A stretch of 15,249 bases of DNA from Weeksellaceae bacterium (GCA_022701475.1 JAKOOI010000561.1:1-15249), one strand, 5' to 3'; numbered from the stretch's first letter, positions 5,648-13,667 are shown. Program-made: numbers and translations. Notes: generated by a model from the letters alone, not told the origin.

Positions 5648-6943
5648 TTAGATGGCCTTTACGATAAAGTAGCTTTTCTTTCCTTTCTGAAGGAGCAGGA
5701 ACTTACCGTCAATCAGATCGCCTTCATTGGCAGTAAAAGTATCGTTCACCTTTTGTTTATTTACCGAGATGGCATTGCCCTTGATCTCTCTGGAAGCTTC
5801 ACTCTTGGATTTCAGAAAACCGGATTTTTCCGAAAGAAGATCCACAACAGGGATTCCCAGCACATCGGCTCTGGAAAGTTCTTTCTGAGGCACTCCGTCA
5901 AAAACCTCCAGGAAGGTATCTTCGTCCAGGCTTACCAGGTCTTCTGCCGTAGAACGTCCGAAAAGGATTTCAGAAGCTTTTACGGCTTTTTCATATTCTT
6001 CACGGCTGTGAACCCATACGGTAACTTCTTCAGCCAGCTTTTTCTGAAGCTTCCTTTCGTGGGGAGCCGTTTTGTGTTCTTCCACTAAGGTCTCAATTTC
6101 CTCTTTGTTCAGAAAAGTATAGAACCTGATGAATCTTTCCGCATCATCATCAGTAGCGTTCAGCCAGAACTGGTAGAATTTATAAGGAGAGGTTTTCTTT
6201 TTATCGAGCCAGTAATTTTCCCCGCTTTCGGATTTACCGAACTTGGATCCGTCTGCTTTGGTAATCAGAGGAACCGTGAGGGCAAATGCTTCTCCCTGCG
6301 CTTTCCTGCGGATCAGTTCTGTCCCGGTCGTGATGTTTCCCCACTGATCGGATCCGCCCATCTGCAGCTTCACATTGTTGTTCTGGTAGAGGTGGAGAAA
6401 ATCGTAGCCCTGGATCAGCTGGTAAGTGAATTCCGTGAAGCTCATTCCGTCTGCACCGCTTTCCCCGGAGAACCTCTTTTTTACGGAATCTTTGGCCATC
6501 ATGTAGTTTACGGTAATATTTTTACCTACATTTTTGGCAAAATCCAGGAAAGAGATATTTTTCATCCAGTCGTAGTTGTTTACCAGTTCCGCTCTGTTGT
6601 CCCCTTCTCCGGAGAAATCCAGGAAGCGGGAAAGCTGGTTTTTCAGGCAGTCCACATAATGCAGCAGGGTAGCTTCATCCAGAAGGTTCCGTTCTGCAGA
6701 TTTGCCGGACGGGTCGCCGATCATTCCGGTGGCGCCGCCTACCAGGGCAACAGGCTTGTGGCCATGCTGCTGGAAATGGGCAAGGATTTTAATCTGGATC
6801 AGACTTCCGATATGCAAAGAATCGGCGGTAGGGTCGAATCCGATATATGCCGTAGTGACCTCTTTGTTCAGCTGTTCGTCGGTTCCGGGCATCATATCGG
6901 CAAAAAGACCGCGCCATTTAAGTTCTTCTATAAAGGAATTCAT
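5648..6943 (-). CDS. tyrS: Tyrosine--tRNA ligase
   Basis: The 431-residue class I aminoacyl-tRNA synthetase charges tRNA-Tyr in the cytoplasm. Visible signatures are the HIGH-type motif as HIGS (44-47) after [12 protein letters not shown], the tyrosine-site region [13 protein letters not shown] (about 175-187), GGSDQWGN (196-203), the KMSKS-type loop as KFGKS (234-238), and a C-terminal S4 RNA-binding domain (about 362-420). The length is normal for the bacterial TyrS family and nothing is missing. It is a single gene with its own -7 element and terminator, divergent from the sigma-factor gene. There is no room for a T-box leader (about 20-nt leader), so tRNA-sensing control by that route is unlikely. 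Confidence 0.98.
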   Translation of the reverse strand: MNSFIEELKWRGLFADMMPGTDEQLNKEVTTAYIGFDPTADSLHIGSLIQIKILAHFQQHGHKPVALVGGATGMIGDPSGKSAERNLLDEATLLHYVDCLKNQLSRFLDFSGEGDNRAELVNNYDWMKNISFLDFAKNVGKNITVNYMMAKDSVKKRFSGESGADGMSFTEFTYQLIQGYDFLHLYQNNNVKLQMGGSDQWGNITTGTELIRRKAQGEAFALTVPLITKADGSKFGKSESGENYWLDKKKTSPYKFYQFWLNATDDDAERFIRFYTFLNKEEIETLVEEHKTAPHERKLQKKLAEEVTVWVHSREEYEKAVKASEILFGRSTAEDLVSLDEDTFLEVFDGVPQKELSRADVLGIPVVDLLSEKSGFLKSKSEASREIKGNAISVNKQKVNDTFTANEGDLIDGKFLLLQKGKKSYFIVKAI

Positions 6944-6968
6944 TGTTTTAACTTTAAAATTTAAGGGG

Positions 6969-6976
6969 CAAAGATA
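6969..6976 (-). promoter_or_regulatory. -7 element of tyrS
   Basis: The minus strand reads TATCTTTG, an exact TAnnTTTG match, 25 nt upstream of the start codon (predicted leader about 22 nt). A -33 TTG at 17-23 bp is not evident. Confidence 0.55.
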
Positions 6977-7050
6977 ATAAATTCATCAGTAAGGCTAAGG
7001 AAGAAAGACAAAATTTAAAACAGACGGATTGCTGTTTGGTACCCTTGTTT

Positions 7051-7081
7051 TTGCGGATTCCGTACAAATCCGTTATATTTG
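7051..7081 (+). promoter_or_regulatory. Promoter of the sigma-factor gene (full -33/-7)
   Basis: TTG (7051-7053), 20 bp, then TATATTTG (7074-7081) is a textbook Bacteroidota promoter. The -7 element ends 6 nt before ATG 7088, so the predicted transcript has at most about 3-4 untranslated nt. It also rules out the in-frame TTG at 7079, which lies inside the element, as a likely start codon. Confidence 0.7.
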
Positions 7082-7087
7082 TTTATC

Positions 7088-7648
7088 ATGAACGACGAAC
7101 AACTCTTCCTGCTCATCGGCAAAGCCAAGGCAAAGGACCAGAAGGCGCAGACCCGGCTCATCAATATTTTTTGGGTGGATGTCTTTTCCTTTGTGATGAA
7201 GAAAGTGCATGATGAAAACGATGCCGATGAGATCACGGTCAACGTTTTTTCAAAAGTCCTCTCAAAGCTGGAGATGTACGATCCGCATTTCCAGTTCAAA
7301 ACCTGGATACTGACCATCGCGCAGAATACCATCATCGATTTCTGGAGACGCCGGAGCCGTGAGAACCAGGATCCCACCGAAAACCTGGAAGAAGTAAAGA
7401 ACCAGTACGCCAAATCCCCCGAAGAGCTGATGATCTCCGATGAAGAACAGAGAAAGATCATCAAAACCATCGAATCGCTGGATGCCAATTACCAGGACAT
7501 CATCAAGCTGCGGTTTTTTGAGGAAAAAAGCATTAAGGAAATCGCAGAAGAACTGGGGATTTCCGTAGCCAATACGAAAGTCCGGGTAATGCGTGCTAAA
7601 AAAGTATTGGCGGAACTGCTGAAAGATAATGAGTTCGAGGACCATTGA
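7088..7648 (+). CDS. RNA polymerase sigma factor, ECF (sigma-70 group 4) type
   Basis: The 186-residue protein has sigma region 2 (about 25-92, including DEITVNVFSKVLSKLEMYDP and FKTWILTIAQNTIIDFWRR) and sigma region 4 (about 122-178, with the helix-turn-helix IKEIAEELGISVANTKVRVM). Region 3 is absent, as in ECF factors. It would redirect core polymerase to a small set of promoters. No anti-sigma gene is adjacent: the next gene is convergent and encodes a secreted protein, so control by a classical anti-sigma partner is not evident. I chose ATG 7088 over TTG 7079 because the latter lies within the -7 element. The stop codon is 45 bp from the convergent gene's stop, with no strong terminator visible. 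Confidence 0.92.
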   Translation: MNDEQLFLLIGKAKAKDQKAQTRLINIFWVDVFSFVMKKVHDENDADEITVNVFSKVLSKLEMYDPHFQFKTWILTIAQNTIIDFWRRRSRENQDPTENLEEVKNQYAKSPEELMISDEEQRKIIKTIESLDANYQDIIKLRFFEEKSIKEIAEELGISVANTKVRVMRAKKVLAELLKDNEFEDH

Positions 7649-7693
7649 AACAATTCCTTATCCTGTTTATCAGGTTGGAAATCCGCTGATCGA

Positions 7694-8326
7694 TTACAAA
7701 TACACTTTCTCTTTCGTCTCAGGCAGAAGGATTTCCCTTCTTTTTTCCTGGTTTCTGTTTTGAAGATTTATTTTTAATCCCCTTTTTACAAATGTTTCCT
7801 TTTGAGATTTTCCGTACTCTTTGGTATTTTCAACTTCCTTTTCAAAAGTCAGCCGGCCGGTGGACAAGTTAAAATCAACATCTGTCCAGTATTCTTCCGG
7901 CTTTCCGCTGCCTGAAGAGTAGCCGATCAGCTCAAAACGGCCGTTCTGAAATCTGTATTTATCCGTATAGCCCCATTTCCAGCTGCTTCCTCCTGCCTGG
8001 GTAATCATAAGAACGCCGTTCCGGATCTCGGTTTGCTGATAAGGATCGCCCATCATTCCTCCATCCCGGCTTTTAAGCAGGGCATTCCGGGATTTCTCCA
8101 GGATTTTCCACTTCCCATCGACTTTTTTCAGAATCTGTATTTCACGGATATTTCCGTATTCGGCAGTGTCTTTTGTATTGTAAATCATGACTTTTTCCGG
8201 AACCCGGTCACCGTCAAGATCACCTTCAGCCGTCTCAATAACCGTTGAACCTTCCGGCTGGAATTCTTTCTGGGCAAAAGAAAGTATACTGAACATCATC
8301 AGCAATACGCAAAGTATGGTCTTCAT
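7694..8326 (-). CDS. Secreted protein with acidic DxDGD motif, function unknown
   Basis: The 210-residue protein has a cleavable signal peptide ([19 protein letters not shown], cleavage near residue 18). Residues 35-44 read [10 protein letters not shown], a calcium-binding-loop-like motif found in FG-GAP/VCBS-type repeat proteins; here it occurs only once. The middle part is strand-rich with many Gly and aromatic residues ([17 protein letters not shown]). The C-terminus is basic and charged. It is probably periplasmic or outer-surface. No enzyme motif is visible. It is transcribed divergently from lipA and convergently with the sigma factor, so it is a single-gene unit. The family is not recognised beyond the motif. 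Confidence 0.8.
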   Translation of the reverse strand: MKTILCVLLMMFSILSFAQKEFQPEGSTVIETAEGDLDGDRVPEKVMIYNTKDTAEYGNIREIQILKKVDGKWKILEKSRNALLKSRDGGMMGDPYQQTEIRNGVLMITQAGGSSWKWGYTDKYRFQNGRFELIGYSSGSGKPEEYWTDVDFNLSTGRLTFEKEVENTKEYGKSQKETFVKRGLKINLQNRNQEKRREILLPETKEKVYL

Positions 8327-8343
8327 AATTTAAATTTAAGTTT

Positions 8344-8372
8344 TAAAATTACGAAATTATGGGTTTCATCAA
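8344..8372 (-). promoter_or_regulatory. Probable promoter of the secreted-protein gene
   Basis: On the minus strand: TTG (8370-8372), 18 bp, then TAATTTTA (8344-8351), which differs from TAnnTTTG at the last base. It lies 17 nt upstream of ATG 8326. Confidence 0.4.
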
Positions 8373-8385
8373 TTTATGTCTTTGA

Positions 8386-8414
8386 TTGTTTCGATAAAAA
8401 AATCACTAACTTTG
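8386..8414 (+). promoter_or_regulatory. Promoter of lipA
   Basis: TTG (8386-8388), 18 bp, then TAACTTTG (8407-8414), an exact TAnnTTTG match. An alternative TTG at 8382-8384 gives 22 bp, also within the accepted range. The predicted leader is about 17 nt. Confidence 0.7.
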
Positions 8415-8434
8415 ACCCTCAATTTGAGAGAGAC

Positions 8435-9301
8435 ATGGAGAATTTAGTTCAGGATACGACCGTTCAGAAACCAAAATGGATCCGGGTAAAGCTTCCTACC
8501 GGGAAGAATTACCGGGAACTGAGAACTTTGGTGGATAAATATAAGCTGAATACCATCTGCCAGAGCGGAAGCTGCCCGAATATGGGCGAATGCTGGGGAG
8601 AAGGGACGGCAACTTTCATGATTTTAGGGAACATCTGTACCCGGAGCTGTGGATTCTGCGGCGTCAAAACCGGTAAACCGCTGGATGTCAACTGGGATGA
8701 GCCTGAAAAGGTGGCCCGTTCCATTAAATTAATGAAAATCAAGCATGCCGTACTGACATCGGTAGACCGTGACGACTTAAAGGACATGGGGTCTATCCTT
8801 TGGGGGGAAACGGTAAATGCCGTGAGAAGGATTTCCCCGGGAACCACCATGGAAACCCTGATTCCGGATTTCCAGGGAATTACAAAGCATCTGGCCCGGC
8901 TGGTTGAGGTGGCCCCGGAAGTCATTTCCCATAATATGGAAACGGTAAAAAGGCTGACCCGGGAAGTAAGGATACAGGCAAAGTATGAAAGAAGCCTTGA
9001 AGTACTGAGGTACCTGAAAGAAGCCGGACAGCGCAGAACCAAGACCGGAGTGATGCTGGGACTGGGGGAAACCAGAGACGAAGTATTTCAGACCATCGAG
9101 GATATCCGGAATGCGAATGTGGATGTTATTACTTTAGGCCAATACCTGCAGCCTACCAAAAAGCATCTTCCGGTAAAGAAATTCATCACGCCTGAGGAGT
9201 TCGATGAATTCGGGGATTTTGCCAGAAGCTTGGGATTCAGGCATGTGGAAAGTTCGCCGCTGGTAAGAAGTTCCTATCACGCAGAGAAACATATTCATTA
9301 A
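8435..9301 (+). CDS. lipA: Lipoyl synthase (radical SAM)
   Basis: The 288-residue cytoplasmic enzyme inserts two sulfur atoms into protein-bound octanoyl groups to make the lipoyl cofactor of 2-oxoacid dehydrogenases and the glycine cleavage system. The auxiliary [4Fe-4S] cluster ligands are Cys42, Cys47 and Cys53 ([13 protein letters not shown]), and the closing RSSY motif is at 278-281. The radical-SAM cluster ligands are Cys68, Cys72 and Cys75 (CTRSCGFC). Length and motifs are complete. There is no lipB or lplA alongside; it is a monocistronic gene with its own promoter and terminator, divergent from the secreted-protein gene. GAGAGAG just before the ATG may act as a weak ribosome-binding site. 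Confidence 0.98.
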   Translation: MENLVQDTTVQKPKWIRVKLPTGKNYRELRTLVDKYKLNTICQSGSCPNMGECWGEGTATFMILGNICTRSCGFCGVKTGKPLDVNWDEPEKVARSIKLMKIKHAVLTSVDRDDLKDMGSILWGETVNAVRRISPGTTMETLIPDFQGITKHLARLVEVAPEVISHNMETVKRLTREVRIQAKYERSLEVLRYLKEAGQRRTKTGVMLGLGETRDEVFQTIEDIRNANVDVITLGQYLQPTKKHLPVKKFITPEEFDEFGDFARSLGFRHVESSPLVRSSYHAEKHIH

Positions 9302-9311
9302 ATAAAAAGAT

Positions 9312-9340
9312 AAAATCGCTTCACCGGAGCGATTTTTTTT
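9312..9340 (+). terminator. Rho-independent terminator of lipA
   Basis: AAAATCGCT (9312-9320) pairs perfectly with AGCGATTTT (9328-9336) around a 7-nt loop and leads into eight T (9333-9340). It starts 10 nt after the stop codon. Confidence 0.92.
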
Positions 9341-9518
9341 TATTGCCGGGCGGGCCGGCAGCACATGGCAGCGTTCTGTACTGCTGTTTTTATTGTACGA
9401 AGAAGTGAATATAGTACATATTCAGGGCATTCCGGTTAAAGCATAAGTGGCGGTTTCCCCCGAATTTTGCATTCACAATTAATAGGTAAACAGATAAAAA
9501 TTCATAAAAGGAATTGCA

Positions 9519-10709
9519 ATGAAGATTGACAAAAGAATTATTCCGCTGGCCATCGGCGGACTGGGGATAGGAACTACGGAATTTACGGTAATGGGCCTGC
9601 TTCCGGATATTGCACGCAGCCTGCAGATCAGCATCCCGGAGGCAGGGCATCTTATTTCGGCCTATGCTTTCGGAGTGGTAGTAGGGGCTCCGCTGCTGAT
9701 CGGGTATTCCGTAAAGTTTCCGCCCAAAAAAGTACTGATCGCACTGATGGTGATTTTTACCGTGTTCAATGCGCTGTCTGCAGTGGCGCCGGATTATACC
9801 ACCATGCTGGTAATCCGTTTCCTTTCCGGTCTCCCGCACGGGGCATTTTTCGGAACCGGAACCGTGGTAGCGGCACGGATGGCCGGAAAAGGAAAGGAAG
9901 CCTTTTATATTTCGCTGATGTTTACCGGCCTTACCGTGGCCAATCTGGCTATGGTGCCATTGGTTACCTATATCGGGCATATGTACCACTGGCGCTGGTA
10001 TTTTGCCATTGCCGCTGCCATTGGACTGGTAGCCCTGCTGTTCCTGAAGCTCTGGCTCCCATTGCTGGAGGCCAATCAGGATACCCATTTCATGGAAGAG
10101 CTTAAATTCCTTAAAAAGAAACAGGCCTGGCTGGTGCTGATGATTACCGGAATCGGTTTCGGAGGGCTGTTTACCTGGTTCAGCTATATCACGCCCCTGA
10201 TGACCATTGTATCCGGTATCCAGGAGAACCGGATGGCTTATGTGATGATCCTTGCCGGCGCCGGAATGGTGGTGGGGAACCTCGCCGGCGGCTATGTTTC
10301 CGACAGATTGAGCCCCGAGAAAACCTGCATCCTGCTGATGACCCTGATGATGGCAGCACTCGGAGGCGTATTTTTCCTTTCGGAACACCAGTATATTTCC
10401 CTGGCCTTAACATTTATATGCGGCGCTCTGTCAATGTCGGTGGCCGCGCCTATCAACATCATGATGATGAAAGCGGCCCCGAAAAGCGAGATGATGGCTG
10501 CCGCCTTTATGCAGGCTGCTTTCAACATAGCCAATGCCATGGGCGCATTCCTGGGAGGCATTCCGCTGGAGCATGGTTATTCCTATAATTATCCATCCCT
10601 GGTAGGAGTGGGAATGACACTGATCGGATTGGTAATTGCCGTACGATATAAACAGAAATACGGTTCGCAGGCAACGCCGGAAACAAAAATAGCTGCCGGA
10701 CATATGTAA
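9519..10709 (+). CDS. MFS exporter, AraJ-like (DHA1-type) family
   Basis: The 396-residue integral membrane protein has hydrophobic segments compatible with 12 transmembrane helices. The N-terminal signature GTTEFTVMGLLPDIA (18-32) and LSGLPHGAFFGTG (103-115) are characteristic of the AraJ/YdhP/PbuE branch of drug-proton antiporter-like MFS proteins, which export sugars, purines or drugs. The substrate cannot be told from sequence. A proline/glycine-rich fifth-helix region is present (GLTVANLAMVPLVTYIG). The short His/Met-containing tail is ordinary. It is a single gene, with about 200 bp to lipA and its own downstream hairpin. I saw no clear -7 element in the upstream region. A long antisense open frame across it is a shadow of its GC-rich codons. 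Confidence 0.92.
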   Translation: MKIDKRIIPLAIGGLGIGTTEFTVMGLLPDIARSLQISIPEAGHLISAYAFGVVVGAPLLIGYSVKFPPKKVLIALMVIFTVFNALSAVAPDYTTMLVIRFLSGLPHGAFFGTGTVVAARMAGKGKEAFYISLMFTGLTVANLAMVPLVTYIGHMYHWRWYFAIAAAIGLVALLFLKLWLPLLEANQDTHFMEELKFLKKKQAWLVLMITGIGFGGLFTWFSYITPLMTIVSGIQENRMAYVMILAGAGMVVGNLAGGYVSDRLSPEKTCILLMTLMMAALGGVFFLSEHQYISLALTFICGALSMSVAAPINIMMMKAAPKSEMMAAAFMQAAFNIANAMGAFLGGIPLEHGYSYNYPSLVGVGMTLIGLVIAVRYKQKYGSQATPETKIAAGHM

Positions 10710-10799
10710 GCCTGTCTGAAAGCCTGATGATTGCAGAAAGAGTTTGATGTCATATGAATTCATGCGGCCATCCTTTAAAATCCTTGAGGAATCTATAAG

Positions 10800-10834
10800 A
10801 AAATCCGTCCCACAGTAATTGTGAGACGGATTTT
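10800..10834. terminator. Bidirectional terminator between convergent genes
   Basis: AAAATCCGTC (10800-10809) pairs with GACGGATTTT (10825-10834), and a further CACA/TGTG inner stem follows one mismatch, with loop GTAAT. T-rich tracts follow on both strands (TTTTATATTT on plus, TTTTCTTATA on minus). It sits between the ends of the MFS gene and the SpoIIAA-like gene and can serve both. Confidence 0.85.
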
Positions 10835-10858
10835 ATATTTATTTGAAAAGGATGAAAG

Positions 10859-11239
10859 CTAGGCTTCCACCTCATTTCCGTTAGTACACCAGTACAGGGC
10901 GTTGTAAAGATTGTCTTTAGGAAAAGATTTAAATTCTCCCGGCATCACGACACTGAAAATGTCCGTGAATTTCTGTACGCCTTCCTTATCGGTTACAATA
11001 GCGGCGCGGTTCCAGTTCGTCATGTTCTTTATTCCTAAAAGGGCATCCTGCAGCCATGCTCCCATGGTAAAATTATCCAGGTCCGTATTCAGGTATAAAA
11101 GATAATTCAGCTCATTATACTGGTCCACTTTCTGCTTTACGCGCGGGATTACCAATTTTTCAAAGTCTTCTTTGGTGATCTCTCCTGTTGCATTGAAGGC
11201 TGCAACATTTTCCGGGGCTTCTGGTATTATCGTTATCAT
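10859..11239 (-). CDS. SpoIIAA-like / STAS-family protein
   Basis: The 126-residue soluble protein resembles the SpoIIAA-like (STAS/SEC14-type, DUF3478) family. It shows an N-terminal strand, then a helix with the family's GEITKEDFEKLVIPRV (19-34), a central strand with YLLYLNTDLDNFTMGA (46-61), and a later NWNRAAIVTDKEGVQKFTDIF (75-95) followed by a PGEFKSFP turn. Family members are small cytoplasmic proteins whose structure resembles anti-sigma-factor antagonists; their role is mostly unknown. There is no partner kinase or phosphatase next door. A possible link to the sigma factor at 7088 is only speculation, since that factor is of ECF type and 3 kb away. Upstream I see no exact -7 match. 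Confidence 0.85.
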   Translation of the reverse strand: MITIIPEAPENVAAFNATGEITKEDFEKLVIPRVKQKVDQYNELNYLLYLNTDLDNFTMGAWLQDALLGIKNMTNWNRAAIVTDKEGVQKFTDIFSVVMPGEFKSFPKDNLYNALYWCTNGNEVEA

Positions 11240-11337
11240 ATTGTTATAGATTGTGGTTTGTCTGATGGTGATAACAAAAATTAAACCAATGTAATATTCC
11301 GTTCACATTGCAGGGAGAAGTATTTTTATCTCAGCAA

Positions 11338-12015
11338 TCAGAGGATCTCGTATTTCGTTTTAATGCTGTATTTCAGCTTGATGTTTTCAATATTGTCAAA
11401 CGAATAATCGACTCCGGTATCTGCTGCTTCCATCTGTACATTGCTTACACGGGCAGATTTGTATAGGGCAGGAAGCACCATGTCACTGGTATAATCTTCT
11501 ATTTCCGTAATTTCCAGCGGTGTGCCGGCTTTTTTACCGATGCTTTCCAGCAGGTAATCCGCTTTCTCTTTTGCCGCCTTCAGTGCATTGATTTTTACCG
11601 TTTTCCTGAAATCCGCAATTTTCGTGTTTTTGATTTCTGCGATATTGATATTGCTTACCCACTTCTGGTTCAGGTTTTCAAACAGGGAAGACAGGTCTGT
11701 TTTCTTATCCGCTTTGAACTGGAAGTTCTTAGTGAAAATTTTGGTCTTCGAATAGAGGTTCTGGTACATTGCCTTGAACTTGATGTCTTCGTTTCTTATG
11801 CCGCTGCTTTTCAGGATGTCAAACAGCTTTTTCTCATTGCCGGCCAGGTCATTCTTATTGTCCCCTTTGATGCCGATACTGAAAATGATTTCATCCGGTT
11901 CCACTTCCATTTCCGCAACGCCTGTTACTTCAATGCTGTTTTTCTTTATTTCCTGTGCGTTGATCAAGCTGGTGAAAGCTAAAAACCCTGCTAATAAAAA
12001 ATGTTTCAGTTTCAT
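11338..12015 (-). CDS. SIMPL-domain (DUF541) exported protein, shorter paralogue
   Basis: The 225-residue protein starts with signal peptide MKLKHFLLAGFLAFTSLINA (cleavage before Q21). The SIMPL/DUF541 domain fills the rest: NSIEVTGVAEMEVEPDEIIFSIGI (26-49), a central coiled section, then KTVKINALKAAKEKADYLLESIGKKAG, the family's late helix. SIMPL proteins are envelope proteins of uncertain role; one (SIMPL/IRAK1BP1) gave the name, and bacterial members such as BP26 and YggE are linked to stress or multimeric channel-like assemblies. I chose ATG 12015 over an in-frame ATG at 12054 because it starts a perfect signal peptide and because the -7-like element lies between them. Two direct repeats lie 61 bp upstream, as for the other SIMPL gene. 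Confidence 0.9.
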   Translation of the reverse strand: MKLKHFLLAGFLAFTSLINAQEIKKNSIEVTGVAEMEVEPDEIIFSIGIKGDNKNDLAGNEKKLFDILKSSGIRNEDIKFKAMYQNLYSKTKIFTKNFQFKADKKTDLSSLFENLNQKWVSNINIAEIKNTKIADFRKTVKINALKAAKEKADYLLESIGKKAGTPLEITEIEDYTSDMVLPALYKSARVSNVQMEAADTGVDYSFDNIENIKLKYSIKTKYEIL

Positions 12016-12040
12016 AATTTCCTGTTTTAAATTTCTATGG

Positions 12041-12048
12041 TAAAGGTA
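12041..12048 (-). promoter_or_regulatory. Variant -7 element of the shorter SIMPL gene
   Basis: The minus strand reads TACCTTTA, which is TAnnTTTG with A in the last position, starting 26 bp from the ATG. No -33 TTG is present at the usual spacing; the repeat pair takes that place. The same arrangement is found at 13563-13570. Confidence 0.5.
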
Positions 12049-12075
12049 CGCCAATCAGAAAACCGGAAAGGGGAA

Positions 12076-12109
12076 ACTTGGTGAACGGGAGGTCTGACTG
12101 GGTGAACGG
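12076..12109 (-). promoter_or_regulatory. Direct-repeat operator of LytTR type, upstream of the shorter SIMPL gene
   Basis: ACTTGGTGAACGG (12076-12088) and ACTGGGTGAACGG (12097-12109) match at 12 of 13 bases and start exactly 21 bp apart. The nearer edge is 61 bp from ATG 12015 and leaves 27 bp to the variant -7 element. Two imperfect direct repeats two helical turns apart just above the -33 position is the typical site of LytTR-family activators. The binding protein is inferred, not seen. Confidence 0.65.
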
Positions 12110-12128
12110 AATAAAAACCATTCTTTGT

Positions 12129-12479
12129 TTACCGGTGGGTCAGCGTAATGGATTTTCCGGCAGGCGTAATGAGCTTTCTTTTGTCCGGAAACAAGTCTGT
12201 ACTGATGACGATGCCTTCCGGAGTTTCGGAAATCATGTAACGGTTTGAAGCTGAAAATGAACCATGGGCATAATGTTCAAACAGCTTTACGGAATCGCCT
12301 TCATGAACAGAATAAAAGTCAACTTTATAAAGGCCGGCCCGGGCCTGGTGATATTTGTAGACGATGTTCTCATCCGGATTGCCCGAAATGATTTTCGTCT
12401 CACTGAAGTTTTTTTGTTCCAGGAAGGAGCAGCTCTGAAAGGCAATGGCAGCAAGCAGGAGAGATAAAAGTATTTTCAT
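12129..12479 (-). CDS. Small lipoprotein, function unknown
   Basis: The 116-residue protein has a lipoprotein signal ending in FQSC (Cys17). The residue after the Cys is Ser, followed by FLEQKN; an acidic surface-export stretch is not obvious. The mature part of about 100 residues is strand-rich (VYKYHQARAGLYKVDFYSV, GIVISTDLFPDKRKL) with no recognised motif. It sits between the two SIMPL genes, all on the minus strand, but has an exact -7 element of its own (12499-12506) and lacks the direct repeats in front of its neighbours, so it may not share their control. The 113-bp gap to the shorter SIMPL gene contains that gene's operator and promoter. Confidence 0.82.
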   Translation of the reverse strand: MKILLSLLLAAIAFQSCSFLEQKNFSETKIISGNPDENIVYKYHQARAGLYKVDFYSVHEGDSVKLFEHYAHGSFSASNRYMISETPEGIVISTDLFPDKRKLITPAGKSITLTHR

Positions 12480-12498
12480 GATTGGGTGTTGTTTTATA

Positions 12499-12506
12499 CA
12501 AAATTA
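12499..12506 (-). promoter_or_regulatory. -7 element of the small lipoprotein gene
   Basis: The minus strand reads TAATTTTG, an exact TAnnTTTG match, starting 20 bp from ATG 12479 (predicted leader about 16 nt). No -33 TTG was seen at standard spacing. Confidence 0.55.
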
Positions 12507-12592
12507 GGGAATGCTGATGCGTTGGCTGTTAACTGAATTTCAATTAATGTTAAGGTTTTGATCCGAAAAATAAAAAGCTTTTCATAATTATT

Positions 12593-13537
12593 CTAAAACA
12601 ATCTGAACCGCTTCCTGTCTCTTTTTGAGGCATTAATTTCCGCCGCTTTTTCTCTTTCGGGATTTCTTTTAATGCTGAGTTTTATTTCATAAAGTATCTG
12701 GATCACTGGTTCGTGGATCACCGGATTAATCACAAAATCGAATTCCTTATCCAGTACAGGCTGATAATACATGGTTACGGACTTGGCCGCCGGATTTACA
12801 TTGGTAAACCGGGCAAGCGCCAGCGATGAACTGTTGTAGGCTTCATACGATTTATACATTTCCGTGGGCAGAAGCGTCCTGAAGCCATCATTTATACTTT
12901 TTGTTGCATAGGCAAAATCTTCTCCGGAAAAATACGCCAGGCTTTTCATCTTTTCCTCCAGGGATATTTTGGCTTTGGCCATCAGTTCTTTACGGATATT
13001 TTCGAGGTTAGCGGCAAAATAATCTACCCGTACAAGATCATAAATTTCATTCTTTGATAAGATGGCAATAAAATCATTAAGCTGGGAAGGATCCTGGAAT
13101 TCAATATGGATATTTTTCTTCAGCTCAAATCCGGCCGGCACCTCATTGTACGTTTTTTTGCTCGACGTTTTCTTTTCAGCGTTATACTGATAAACCGGAA
13201 CAAAAGAGATCATATCCACATAAGTTTCCGCTTCTTGGTAAGCTTTGATCCGGAGGATGGAATTATTGATCCGGTTTTCCATAAGGCTGTTTACTTCTTC
13301 AGCACTTTCACCGACCTGCGTAACACTGAAAATGGCGACGTATTTTTCAGCTTTTACATTGGCCATTCCTTTTACACTGATGATCCTCTCATTCTGATCA
13401 GGATCGGCAACAGGGGAAGCAATATTGATGGTCGTTTCAGGATATTGGAGCTGGTGCCGGTAGTTGATATTCCCGGAAACCTGTGAATATACGGTTTGCG
13501 ACAGCATTAAAGTTGCGGATAAAGCGATGTTTTTCAT
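12593..13537 (-). CDS. SIMPL-domain (DUF541) exported protein, longer paralogue
   Basis: The 314-residue protein has a signal peptide (MKNIALSATLMLSQTVYSQ). The SIMPL pattern starts at RIISVKGMANVKAEKYVAIF (51-70), includes SAEEVNSLMENRINNSILRI, a strand pair around DMISFVPVYQY, then FELKKNIHIEFQDPSQLNDF and the late helix NIRKELMAKAKISLEEKMKSL. After the domain it has a C-terminal extension of about 80 residues ending in a strongly basic tail (KRDRKRFRLF). It is much more divergent from the shorter paralogue than a recent duplicate would be. The gene is divergent from the sensor kinase and shares its intergenic operator. Its promoter layout is the same as that of the shorter paralogue. Confidence 0.82.
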   Translation of the reverse strand: MKNIALSATLMLSQTVYSQVSGNINYRHQLQYPETTINIASPVADPDQNERIISVKGMANVKAEKYVAIFSVTQVGESAEEVNSLMENRINNSILRIKAYQEAETYVDMISFVPVYQYNAEKKTSSKKTYNEVPAGFELKKNIHIEFQDPSQLNDFIAILSKNEIYDLVRVDYFAANLENIRKELMAKAKISLEEKMKSLAYFSGEDFAYATKSINDGFRTLLPTEMYKSYEAYNSSSLALARFTNVNPAAKSVTMYYQPVLDKEFDFVINPVIHEPVIQILYEIKLSIKRNPEREKAAEINASKRDRKRFRLF

Positions 13538-13562
13538 GAGTATTAAATTTAAAATTCTGCTG

Positions 13563-13570
13563 TAAAATTA
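13563..13570 (-). promoter_or_regulatory. Variant -7 element of the longer SIMPL gene
   Basis: The minus strand reads TAATTTTA, again TAnnTTTG with A in the last position, and again starting exactly 26 bp from the start codon. No -33 TTG is seen. The match with 12041-12048 in sequence type and position argues for common activation. Confidence 0.5.
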
Positions 13571-13597
13571 GGTTCGGGATCCGGAAAAGAACGGCAG

Positions 13598-13629
13598 ACT
13601 TGGTGAGCCTGCGATTTCACTTGGTGAAT
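13598..13629. promoter_or_regulatory. Direct-repeat operator of LytTR type in the divergent kinase/SIMPL promoter
   Basis: ACTTGGTGAGC (13598-13608) and ACTTGGTGAAT (13619-13629) start exactly 21 bp apart, as at 12076-12109. The pair lies 61 bp from the SIMPL start codon (13537). It leaves 27 bp to the minus-strand -7-like element and 26 bp to the plus-strand one at 13656, so it is central between the two promoters and could activate both. This is consistent with autoregulation of the kinase locus. Confidence 0.68.
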
Positions 13630-13655
13630 CGTTTTCAGCAAATTACAGATATGCC

Positions 13656-13663
13656 TATCTTTG
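13656..13663 (+). promoter_or_regulatory. -7 element of the sensor kinase gene, 4 nt from the ATG
   Basis: TATCTTTG is an exact TAnnTTTG match followed by TTTT and the ATG at 13668, so the transcript is predicted to be essentially leaderless. No -33 TTG is present at 17-23 bp; the direct repeats end 26 bp upstream. Confidence 0.6.
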
Positions 13664-13667
13664 TTTT

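Noticed and set aside
6392..6964. 190-codon plus-strand open frame antisense to tyrS
   Set aside because: It lies almost entirely within a complete tyrS with all catalytic motifs; the antisense product matches nothing recognisable.
7079..7087. TTG at 7079 as start of the sigma-factor gene
   Set aside because: It lies inside the exact -7 element TATATTTG, so it would probably not be transcribed; ATG 7088 is the natural start.
7649..7693. Terminator between the sigma-factor gene and the convergent secreted-protein gene
   Set aside because: Only a 4-bp stem (CCTG/CAGG) without a T run was found, which is too weak to call.
9390..10388. 332-codon minus-strand open frame antisense to the MFS gene
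   Set aside because: The translation is rich in His, Gln and Gly without hydrophobic or domain structure, as expected for the antisense of GC-rich transporter codons. The MFS protein in the other frame is clearly real.
12016..12054. Upstream ATG at 12054 as start of the shorter SIMPL gene
   Set aside because: It would put 13 extra residues before a perfect signal peptide, and it lies upstream of the -7-like element at 12041-12048.
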